This document shows, piece after piece, positions 29,334 to 36,719 of a stretch of 64,000 nt of DNA (the stretch's first letter is position 1; every line of letters begins with the position of its first letter). A program made the translations under genes and the position numbers. The notes below the pieces were generated by a model, which was not told the DNA's origin, ran no database searches, and saw only the letters and a program-made list of their open reading frames with translations. Source of the DNA: Mycolicibacterium goodii (GTDB taxonomy: Bacteria; Actinomycetota; Actinomycetes; Mycobacteriales; Mycobacteriaceae); contig NZ_CP012150.1 of assembly GCF_001187505.1 (NCBI RefSeq), forward strand, positions 992,001 to 1,056,000. Reading direction: 5' to 3'.

Positions 29334-31538
29334 ATGGCGGACAGAACGCATTCTCCGGCCGGCAACGGATCCGTTCCCACGGCGGACAGCCCGGCCGCAA
29401 TCCGGAACGTGGCACTTGTCGGACCGTCGGGCGGCGGCAAGACCACCTTGATCGAGGCCCTGCTGGTGGCCGCGGGCGTGCTCACCCGGCCCGGGGCGGT
29501 GACCGATGGGTCGACGGTGTGCGATTTCGACGACGCCGAGATCGCCCAGCAGCGCTCGGTGAGCCTGGCGCTGGCGTCGTTGTCGCACAACGAGATCAAG
29601 GTGAACCTGATCGACACACCCGGGTACGCCGACTTCGTCGGTGAATTGCGTGCCGGCCTGCGCGCCGCCGACTGCGCGTTGTTCGTGGTCGCGGCCAACG
29701 AGACCATCGACGAGCCCACCAAGACGCTGTGGCAGGAGTGCGACGAGGTGCAGATGCCGCGGGCGGTGGTGATCACCAAACTCGACCATCCGCGGGCCAA
29801 CCACGACGCGGCGCTTGCGGCGGCGCAGTCTGCGTTCGGCGACAAGGTCGCCCCGCTGTACTTCCCGGTCGGTGACGGCGACAGCTGCACGGGTGTGGTG
29901 GGCCTGCTCACCCGCACGCACTACGACTACAGCGGCGGCACGCACACCGCGCGCCCGCCGGACGGCTCCCACGACGCGGCCGTCGCCGAGCTGCGCGGCG
30001 CCCTCATCGAGGGCGTCATCGAGGAGTCCGAGGACGAGACGCTCATGGAGCGCTACCTCGGCGGCGAGGAGATCGACGAGGCCGTGCTGATCGCCGATCT
30101 GGAGAAGGCGGTGGCCCGCGCCTCGTTCTTCCCGGTGATCCCGGTGTGCAGTCAGTCCGGGGTCGGCACGCTGGAACTTCTCGACATCGTCAGCCGCGGT
30201 TTCCCGGCACCGCCGGAGCACAGGCTGCCTGAGGTGTTCACCCCGCAGGGTGCGCCGCGCAAGCCGCTGACCTGCGATCCGGACGGGCCGCTGCTGGCCG
30301 AGGTGGTGAAGACGACGTCGGATCCCTATGTCGGCAGGGTCAGCCTGGTCCGGGTGTTCTCCGGCACCATAAGGCCCGACGCCACCGTGCACGTGTCGGG
30401 CCATTTTTCTGCGTTCACCGACACGTCCGGGGCACCGGGGGCGTCGGGAGCCGCCGACGGCAGCAGCCACAGCCACGCCGACCACGACGAGGACGAGCGC
30501 ATCGGCACGCTCAGCTTCCCGCTGGGCAAACAGCAACGGCCTGCCCCGTCGGTGGTGGCGGGTGACATCTGCGCGATCGGCCGGTTGAGCCGGGCCGAGA
30601 CCGGTGACACGCTCAGCGACAAATCCGACCCGTTGGTGTTGCGGCCGTGGACCATGCCCGATCCGCTGTTGCCGATCGCGGTCGCGCCGCGCGCCAAGAC
30701 CGACGAGGACAAGCTGTCGGTCGGCCTGCAACGGCTGGCGGCCGAGGATCCCACGCTGCGCATCGAGCAGAACCCGGAGACGCATCAGATCGTGCTGTGG
30801 TGCATGGGTGAGGCGCACGCCGCGGTGGTGCTCGACGCGCTGTCGCGACGCTACGGGGTGTCGGTGGACACCGTCGAGCTGCGCGTCCCGTTGCGGGAGA
30901 CGTTCGCGGGCAAGGCGTCCGGGCACGGCAGGCACGTCAAGCAGTCCGGCGGGCACGGCCAGTACGCGGTCTGCGACATCGAGGTCGAGCCGCTGCCGGA
31001 GGGGTCGGGTTTCGAGTTCGTCGACAAGGTCGTCGGCGGCGCGGTGCCCCGCCAGTTCATCCCGAGCGTCGAGAAGGGCGTGCGCGCGCAGATGGAGAAG
31101 GGCGTCACCGGTTCCGGTGACGGGTCGGGTTATCAGGTCGTCGACATCCGCGTGACGCTGTCCGACGGCAAGGCGCACAGTGTGGACTCGTCGGATTTCG
31201 CGTTCCAGATGGCCGGTGCGCTGGCGCTGCGTGAGGCCGCGGCGGCCACGAAGATCAACCTGCTCGAGCCGGTCGACGAGGTGACCGTCGCGGTGCCCGA
31301 CGATCTCGTCGGGACGATCATGGGTGATCTGTCCGGTCGGCGCGGCCGGGTGCTGGGCACCGACAAGCTCGACGCCGGCCGCACCGTGATCAAGGCCGAG
31401 ATCCCCGAGGTCGAGTTGGTCCGGTACGCGATCGATCTGCGTTCGATGTCGCACGGCGCCGGCCAGTTCCGCCGGTCGTTCGCGCGCTACGAGCCGATGC
31501 CGGAGTCGGCCGCGGCCCGGCTGCGCACCAGCGCCTGA
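29334..31538 (+). CDS. Elongation factor G-like GTPase EF-G2
   Basis: 734 residues from the ATG at 29334, which has a strong AGGAGG eight bases upstream. G motifs: G1 GPSGGGKTT (about 30), G3 DTPGYADF, G4-like ITKLDHP. Domains II-V follow the EF-G order, with an unusual Ser/His/Asp-rich insert (about residues 363-382) in domain II. The G1 loop differs from true EF-G, as in the mycobacterial FusA2 (Rv0120c) group, whose role in translation is unsettled. The genuine fusA would lie elsewhere. Confidence 0.9.
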   Translation: MADRTHSPAGNGSVPTADSPAAIRNVALVGPSGGGKTTLIEALLVAAGVLTRPGAVTDGSTVCDFDDAEIAQQRSVSLALASLSHNEIKVNLIDTPGYADFVGELRAGLRAADCALFVVAANETIDEPTKTLWQECDEVQMPRAVVITKLDHPRANHDAALAAAQSAFGDKVAPLYFPVGDGDSCTGVVGLLTRTHYDYSGGTHTARPPDGSHDAAVAELRGALIEGVIEESEDETLMERYLGGEEIDEAVLIADLEKAVARASFFPVIPVCSQSGVGTLELLDIVSRGFPAPPEHRLPEVFTPQGAPRKPLTCDPDGPLLAEVVKTTSDPYVGRVSLVRVFSGTIRPDATVHVSGHFSAFTDTSGAPGASGAADGSSHSHADHDEDERIGTLSFPLGKQQRPAPSVVAGDICAIGRLSRAETGDTLSDKSDPLVLRPWTMPDPLLPIAVAPRAKTDEDKLSVGLQRLAAEDPTLRIEQNPETHQIVLWCMGEAHAAVVLDALSRRYGVSVDTVELRVPLRETFAGKASGHGRHVKQSGGHGQYAVCDIEVEPLPEGSGFEFVDKVVGGAVPRQFIPSVEKGVRAQMEKGVTGSGDGSGYQVVDIRVTLSDGKAHSVDSSDFAFQMAGALALREAAAATKINLLEPVDEVTVAVPDDLVGTIMGDLSGRRGRVLGTDKLDAGRTVIKAEIPEVELVRYAIDLRSMSHGAGQFRRSFARYEPMPESAAARLRTSA

Positions 31539-31539
31539 G

Positions 31540-31709
31540 TCACCGGGGGGCTCCCACCGGTGCGTAGAACTCGGCGTTGCCTGCGCCTTCCTCGAGCTGA
31601 ACCTCAAAGGTGTTGAGCGCCATGGCCAGTGTCATGTAGCCACCCACGGTGAACATCAGGTCCATGCGCTGCCGGTCGTCGAGGCGTTCACCCAGCCTCG
31701 CCCAGGAAT
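31540..31709 (-). pseudogene. C-terminal fragment of a carboxymuconolactone-decarboxylase-family gene
   Basis: On the minus strand a frame of about 56 codons ends at TGA (31542-31540). It reads [20 protein letters not shown], then GGYMTLAMALNTFEVQLEEG, which matches the C-terminal end of CMD/AhpD-like proteins. No start and no N-terminal CxxC region precede it: the frame stops at the junction with the mraY fragment at about 31710. It is the truncated edge of a gene disrupted by the island. Confidence 0.7.
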
Positions 31710-31712
31710 GCC

Positions 31713-32244
31713 GTCAACCTGACTGACGGTCTCGACGGGCTTGCCGCGGGCGCCATGGCAATGGTGGCGGCCGCCTACGTCCTCATCACGTTCTGGCAGT
31801 TCCGAAACCAACGCGTGGTCGTCACCGCTCACGGGTGTTATCAGGTCCGAGATCCGCTGGACCTGGCCCTTGTCGCCGCTGCGACCGCCGGTGCTTGCAT
31901 CGGATTCCTTTGGTGGAACGCCGCACCGCCAAGATCATCATGGGTGACACCGGTTCTCTGGCGCTGGGTGGCATCATCGCCGGTCTGTCGGTGACCAGCC
32001 GCACCGAGATTCTGGCCTCATCCTGGGCGCGCTGTTCGTCGCCGAAGTCGGCTCGGTAGTCATCCAGGTCATCTCGTTTCGCACCACCGGCCGCCGGGTG
32101 TTCCGAAATTCTCCGCTGCACCACCACTTCGAACTCATGGACTGGCCGGAAACGACGCTGACCATCCGGTTCTGGCTAATCACCGCCATCGCGTGCGGAG
32201 TTGGAATCGCGCTGTTCTACAGCGAGTGGTTGACTGCGGCCTCC
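31713..32244 (+). pseudogene. mraY C-terminal fragment with two frameshifts
   Basis: Three adjoining frames give, in order, the C-terminal half of phospho-N-acetylmuramoyl-pentapeptide transferase: [20 protein letters not shown] and [13 protein letters not shown]; then, after a shift near 31927, [20 protein letters not shown]; then, after a shift near 32018, [34 protein letters not shown] and [17 protein letters not shown]. The MraY catalytic motifs NLTDGLDG and HHHFE are present. The first 200 or so residues and the native stop are missing, so it cannot make enzyme. Essential mraY must exist elsewhere; this is a decayed extra copy, probably carried in with the island. Confidence 0.88.
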
Positions 32245-32285
32245 GGAGTCTGGACCCAGCACGAACCGCGGTCTGAGACGAGATG

Positions 32286-32317
32286 TGATCCGTCTCGAAT
32301 TTTTAGAAATGAGACAG
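32286..32317. repeat. Direct repeat copy 1 (island element)
   Basis: A 32-bp sequence containing TTTAGAAATGAGACAG. It matches the copy at 35888-35919 at 24 of 32 positions in the same orientation. Within it GTCTC and GAGAC form a small dyad. It sits between the mraY fragment and the toxin operon and may be a transposon end or recombination site remnant. Confidence 0.6.
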
Positions 32318-32354
32318 GCGCGCTTGCCCCCGGTGTTTACCCCCGTTCCCTGGG

Positions 32355-32954
32355 TTAGTCATCGTCGTCTTCGTCGGTGCCGAAGATTCCGAAGTCGACG
32401 TGGATGGCGATCGGTCCGGCGGCGTCGTGGGTGAGCAGGATGTTGAATGCGCCGTCGCCGTAGCCGGAGTGGCTGCATACGACGTTGCGGTCGCCGACGG
32501 CGATATTGGCGTACAGCTCTGGCAGTGGGTGGTGTGCGTCGAGTTCGTCGGAGAGTTGTTGTCGGTCGATGTCGGTGAGGGTGTCGTCGAAGACCGCGAT
32601 GTTGCCGGAATCGGTGCCGGTCATCGCGCCGAAGCTGGGCCGAGGTGAGGGCAGCAGAGCATCGGCGTAGTCCAAGCCGGTGGGCGTGCGGTCGTTGAGG
32701 CCGATCGACAGATAGGCCTCGCGGGTTTCCAGCTCGGTTTCGTCATGCAGGGCAGGGATCTCGACGAGGGTGACCCAGACGCGGTACGTCCCCGGCGCGA
32801 CGATCAGTAGACAACCGTCGTCAGGACCGGGGTGGGGAAAGAATGGGTCGCGGATCCGCAGCCGGCCCGAGGGAACAGCCACCGAGCCCAGCTCGAGTTC
32901 GCTTGCGCCCTTGCAGTAGAAGGTCTTTCCTACAACGAAGGTGTCGAGGTTCAT
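32355..32954 (-). CDS. DUF4241 protein, probable immunity protein
   Basis: 199 residues from the ATG at 32954, one base after the ankyrin gene stop. [18 protein letters not shown] and [14 protein letters not shown] in the N-terminal half and [14 protein letters not shown] with [10 protein letters not shown] at the end match the DUF4241 pattern (S-G-x-G-D-G, then D-x-G near the C-terminus). The family is often found as immunity or accessory genes beside polymorphic toxins. Very acidic C-terminus (EDDDD). Third gene of the toxin operon. Confidence 0.75.
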   Translation of the reverse strand: MNLDTFVVGKTFYCKGASELELGSVAVPSGRLRIRDPFFPHPGPDDGCLLIVAPGTYRVWVTLVEIPALHDETELETREAYLSIGLNDRTPTGLDYADALLPSPRPSFGAMTGTDSGNIAVFDDTLTDIDRQQLSDELDAHHPLPELYANIAVGDRNVVCSHSGYGDGAFNILLTHDAAGPIAIHVDFGIFGTDEDDDD

Positions 32955-32955
32955 G

Positions 32956-33360
32956 TCAGTCCTGCTTGTTTTTGGCTGCGGCGGCTTCAAGCAGCGGCAC
33001 ACAGCTACGGCCGAGCCGACGCGCAAGCGCCAACGGGGTGTGACCGTGGTTGTTGACAATGGTGGGGTCGGCTCCGCGGTCGAGCATCTTGACGATCACC
33101 GGATCACCGGGCTCGACAATCTCAACGATCGTCTGCCACAGCGGAGTGTTTCCGTGGATGCGTTCTTGAAGATTCGGATCAGCCCCGGCGTCCAACAACG
33201 CGTGCACAATCTCGGACTGCTTCTGCTCAGTTGCATAGTGCAGCGGAGTCTTACCGTCGAGGTCTTGGGCGTTGACGTCGTGTTCGCCGCTGGCGATCAA
33301 CGCCAGGTACTCGTCGCGGCGGTACTCCATACCAAACATGTGCAACGGTGTGCGAGCCAT
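32956..33360 (-). CDS. Ankyrin-repeat protein, probable immunity protein
   Basis: 134 residues made almost wholly of four ankyrin repeats: ARTPLHMFG..., DGKTPLHYATEQKQSEIVHALLDAGADPN (quoted in part here: TPLHYA, LLDAGADPN), NTPLWQ..MLDRGADPT and HTPLALARRLGR. No signal peptide, so it is cytosolic. It starts 58 bases after the toxin stop and is followed directly by the DUF4241 gene. Small ankyrin proteins are a known immunity class for polymorphic toxins, so it most likely blocks the nuclease. Confidence 0.8.
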   Translation of the reverse strand: MARTPLHMFGMEYRRDEYLALIASGEHDVNAQDLDGKTPLHYATEQKQSEIVHALLDAGADPNLQERIHGNTPLWQTIVEIVEPGDPVIVKMLDRGADPTIVNNHGHTPLALARRLGRSCVPLLEAAAAKNKQD

Positions 33361-33418
33361 AGCGATCAGCTTCCCATCTCAATCAGTCCTGGTGATGACC
33401 TGGTGCACGATGATTTGG

Positions 33419-35500
33419 TCACTTGCCGGGTTTCTTGTGGTGCTTCTTGCTCTTCTTGTCTTTCTTCTTCTCTTTTTTCTTGTCGTTCTTTTTGTTTTCC
33501 TTGCTCTTACCATTTCCGTTGTCACGCGGCTTGGAATCGCTATTACTGGCCGATTCGTTGTTGTTGGCGGTGCGTGCTGATTCACGCGCGGTGTCGCGTT
33601 GAGTGTCGGCGCTGGATTGGCTAGGGCCCGCTTCCTGTCGGAGCCGCCGCTGCGCGGTGTGATCCTTGGCCAACCGCTTATTGCCCTGATCAACCTGCCG
33701 TTTCAGCCAACCCTTGTACTCGTTGTACATATCGTCGGCCGAGCGTGGACTCTCATACTTCCGGCTTCGATTTGTGCTGAAGTTCTCCCACCGCAGATGG
33801 CTGGGGTCATTTTCCCACTCGACGACCTCACGCCGAGAAAGGCCATATTTACGGGCCATCTGTTGAGTGGTATGGAATTCATATCCAGGCTTATGCCCGA
33901 TATCGCGCTTTTTGCCCAGGACTTCGTTTGTCGCGGGGTCGATCTCTTCCCCGGTCATCGGGTCGTGGTGGCGCTCGATACCACTTTTCGTATCCGCACG
34001 ATGTGTTACCCGTGATGTGATGTCCGTGCTGAGCCGGCGGTCGCCGCGTGCTGGTGGCAATGCCCAGCTGTTTTCCCCACCGGGGACTGCGTGTGGTGAG
34101 ACATCTGGAGCTTTGCCGACGCTCGGGGCAGCGTCGGACGCCTTGGTGGTCGCAGCTGTGGACGTGACCTCGGGTGTCTTTGCAGCCGCCGGCGGCGCGT
34201 TCGGAGCTTTTGGTGAAACCCCTGGTGTGACTGGCGGTTTCGCGGTGCCGGCAGCTGCTACTTCATCGGCTAACTGCGCGGGCGGGGTGGGGGTGGCCTT
34301 GGCGACGTCGATGACGTCGTCGGCGTGCTTGCCTAGCTGTTCGGCAGCGAGTTCGGCGCCCTCTTTGACCACCTTCTTGGCCGCGCCTTGCGGGGTAACC
34401 ATGGACGCCGCGCCGAGCACATTGGAGGCGATGCTCAGGGCCTGGTTATCGGGCATGGCGGCGGCGGCGATATCGACGGCGGCGCTGGAGATGTTGACGG
34501 TGGCCGAGGCGATCATGGCAGCACCCGCGGGGCCGCCGACGCCGGTGACCGCCAACGCGACACCACCCACGAGTAGAGCCGATTCCAGGGGGTTTTCCTT
34601 GACGAACCCGCCCACGGCCTTGGCGCCGGACACGGTGGCCGACATCGCCGTGGAGGCGGCCGAGGTGACCGTGTCAGCCACCGAGCTGACGGTGTTGGTG
34701 AACGAATCAAACAAGCCCACCGGCACCCCGCCCGGCCCGGTCAGGTGCAGGGGTGGGTCGACATAGACGGGCCAGGTGGTGTGCGGTTGGGGGTCGATGA
34801 CTTCGGCGAGCACATACAGCTGGGGGGTGAGTTGTTTGACCACATAGGAGCTCGGAACGAGTTTTCCGGTGGCGTCGCGGGTTTCGGCCGGGGAGAACAT
34901 GCCGATGGTTTCGGCGGTCGGGGTCGCTTTGTTGATGGTGAGGTAGCCGTTGGTGTGGGCGAGCATGACGGTGTCGGCGGGGGTGCGCACGAAGGTGGTG
35001 ACCATCCGCGGCCCGTCCGGGTCGCTGATCCGCGCGACGGTGCGGGTGCCGGTGGCGGTGTTTTCGGCCAACATGTCAAACCCGGCACCGGCGTTCGGGT
35101 AGACGACCTGCCCACCAGCGGTGTGCTGAGCGTTGCCGAGCCCGCCGGGCAGCACCACCTGCACCGGCCCGGCGGCGGTGTGTGCGGTCAGCCCGGCTAC
35201 CGGTTGGTCAGGTAATCCGGCGCGGCGCGCCTCGGCGGTCAGTGTCGGGTCCGAGCCCACCGCCGAATCGGTGAACACCGCGGTGGCGGTGTCGGCGAAG
35301 CGCTGCGCCGCCGAGACCGTTCGCGCCGCCTCGTCGGCCCCGCTCGGCGGCGGGGGCGCCGCCAGGTGCAGCGCGCCGACGGTGAGCGCCACCGCGCACA
35401 ACGCGGCCAGCCAACGCGCCGACCAGCCTGACCACACACTGTGCTGACCATCGTGCAGGAAGTTTCCTGCACCCGGCATCCAGCTACCGTCCCCCCGCAT
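33419..35500 (-). CDS. Polymorphic toxin with GH-E nuclease domain
   Basis: 693 residues. A membrane-anchor or uncleaved signal helix at about 28-48 is followed by a 190-residue beta-rich region ending in WPVYVDPP, a phrase like the start regions of actinobacterial Rhs-type proteins. Residues 265-365 are Ala/Val-rich with hydrophobic stretches that may insert in a membrane; 400-480 is a Pro/Ala linker. Residues 533-583 hold a GH-E nuclease (HNH/Endo VII superfamily): DIGHKPGYEF, then VVEWENDPSHLRWENFSTNRSRKYE. A 110-residue tail ends in a Lys-rich run (about 655-693). No ESX WXG100 or YxxxD export mark was seen. The downstream ankyrin and DUF4241 genes are likely immunities. Nuclease activity is inferred from the family. 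Confidence 0.85.
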   Translation of the reverse strand: MRGDGSWMPGAGNFLHDGQHSVWSGWSARWLAALCAVALTVGALHLAAPPPPSGADEAARTVSAAQRFADTATAVFTDSAVGSDPTLTAEARRAGLPDQPVAGLTAHTAAGPVQVVLPGGLGNAQHTAGGQVVYPNAGAGFDMLAENTATGTRTVARISDPDGPRMVTTFVRTPADTVMLAHTNGYLTINKATPTAETIGMFSPAETRDATGKLVPSSYVVKQLTPQLYVLAEVIDPQPHTTWPVYVDPPLHLTGPGGVPVGLFDSFTNTVSSVADTVTSAASTAMSATVSGAKAVGGFVKENPLESALLVGGVALAVTGVGGPAGAAMIASATVNISSAAVDIAAAAMPDNQALSIASNVLGAASMVTPQGAAKKVVKEGAELAAEQLGKHADDVIDVAKATPTPPAQLADEVAAAGTAKPPVTPGVSPKAPNAPPAAAKTPEVTSTAATTKASDAAPSVGKAPDVSPHAVPGGENSWALPPARGDRRLSTDITSRVTHRADTKSGIERHHDPMTGEEIDPATNEVLGKKRDIGHKPGYEFHTTQQMARKYGLSRREVVEWENDPSHLRWENFSTNRSRKYESPRSADDMYNEYKGWLKRQVDQGNKRLAKDHTAQRRLRQEAGPSQSSADTQRDTARESARTANNNESASNSDSKPRDNGNGKSKENKKNDKKKEKKKDKKSKKHHKKPGK

Positions 35501-35947
35501 GCGATCCCCCGATCAGCAATCCCACTAAGAACCAGTCAGCTACCTCGCCGCTTGCTGGACGGGACTGCAAACGGTGTCACCGACAACCGTCAATAACCTG
35601 GTGAAAGGCGGGTATGGCGACCGAGCGTTGCACCGGATTGATTTCCGATCAGGCAAAATATCGCAACCCGTTCTGACGTGCATCTAGCTATCGAATCAGC
35701 GATGCGTCAGCGGGCATGCCGGGTGTTCTTTGTGTGTTTGCTCACAGGCGGCATGGGGTGAGAACGAGACAGCCGTTCGACGCGGTCCGGCTCTGTTGAT
35801 CGAGTGCTGCCGAAAGGACCGCATAGCCTGCCCGTCGTACGACCGCGCACAAACCGGATAAGAGGCTCTCTAGCTGAAGACAGGATCTGACCGTCCCCGA
35901 TTCTTTAGAAACGAGACAGTTCCGCGATATGGAAAATCTGTGGCGTT
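35501..35947. other. Non-coding gap upstream of the toxin gene
   Basis: 447 bases with no credible gene in any frame and visibly lower GC than the flanks. It holds repeat copy 2 (35888-35919) and a shorter related stretch AGAACGAGACAG near 35763-35775. The toxin promoter should lie here, but no clear hexamer pair was found. Confidence 0.6.
35888..35919. repeat. Direct repeat copy 2 (island element)
   Basis: Matches 32286-32317 at 24 of 32 positions, same orientation, with the shared core TTTAGAAA-N-GAGACAG. The two copies bracket the toxin, ankyrin and DUF4241 genes. They may mark past insertion or recombination of that 3.6-kb block. Confidence 0.6.
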
Positions 35948-36370
35948 TCAGCTGTCATCGATGAGGACGTTGATTACGTCGGTTCCGTTGCCAGGCTGGG
36001 TTTCTCGTGTGAGCACGCGGATAGGGATGGAGCCCGTGCGCCTGAGTGGGACGTGTTGGTGGTAGTCCGCGGTTTGGAGGATCTTGCCGAAGGTGAGTTC
36101 GGGTTGGGGAAAGTTGAGGGGTGCGTCGGAGACGAGTCGGCCTAGGCTAGTGGTGTCTGCGCCTCGGTATACGTAAACGTCAACGGTGCGGTCGCCATGT
36201 TCGTCCTGATCATCAGCAAAGGTGTAGACGCAGATACGGGACTCATCAGCGAGGTATTCCTCAGCGTCTTCGTCGAACTCTGGGAACTCATTCCAACCAA
36301 CAGCGGAAAAGTAGATCTGATGGTAGTCCGGAATAATGGTGGCTTGAGCGAGTAGTTCGTTGCCCGCCAT
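35948..36370 (-). CDS. Acidic hypothetical protein, possible additional immunity
   Basis: 140 residues from the ATG at 36370 with AGGA nearby; a GTG at 36451 would give 167. It is acidic (FPEFDEDAEEYLADESR) and beta-rich (HQIYFSAVGWNEF; RTVDVYVYRGAD; SIPIRVLTRE), with no signal peptide or known motif. It lies upstream of the toxin on the same strand, separated by the 447-base gap. Position, charge and size suit an orphan immunity or accessory protein, but no family was recognised. Confidence 0.55.
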   Translation of the reverse strand: MAGNELLAQATIIPDYHQIYFSAVGWNEFPEFDEDAEEYLADESRICVYTFADDQDEHGDRTVDVYVYRGADTTSLGRLVSDAPLNFPQPELTFGKILQTADYHQHVPLRRTGSIPIRVLTRETQPGNGTDVINVLIDDS

Positions 36371-36484
36371 TCTGGTTGGTCCTCGGCTGGTTTGAGTGTC
36401 ACTTGGGTTTTTTGTGGTGCTTTTTATCTCAACATCCTCATCGATTAGCACGCCACCCGCGAGCTCTTCCGGGGTGATTCGATT

Positions 36485-36579
36485 CAGTTGGCCCCGTCCG
36501 TGGTCTGTGCCTCAGATCTCGAGGCCGGGGGTACATCACGGGTCAGATCGTCGGCGTCAACGGCGGCCGGAACACCTGA
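36485..36579 (+). pseudogene. C-terminal fragment of a short-chain dehydrogenase (FabG-like)
   Basis: The frame from 36485 reads QLAPSVVCASDLEAGG and, after a one-base shift in a G run near 36525-36531, continues YITGQIVGVNGGRNT with a stop at 36577-36579. This is the standard C-terminal end of SDR/FabG proteins. No Rossmann part or catalytic Tyr-Lys precedes it. It marks the right edge of the disrupted region, as the CMD fragment marks the left. Confidence 0.7.
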
Positions 36580-36719
36580 GTGTGTGACCGGGGTCTCGCG
36601 CGATGAGTTTTTTGATGTTGGCCCCAGTACCGCCGATTTGTTGCGTCGGACGCCTTCGATCTGGAATGGTTTGCTGAGCTCGATATTTTCGCTGCGTCAA
36701 TAACTCGGGGGTTGGTGAG

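Noticed and set aside
29262..31607. 781-codon minus-strand frame
   Set aside because: Antisense shadow of EF-G2; no domain recognised.
32098..32358. 86-codon frame as an independent gene
   Set aside because: Its sequence is the third frame of the mraY fragment followed by repeat sequence; no start signal.
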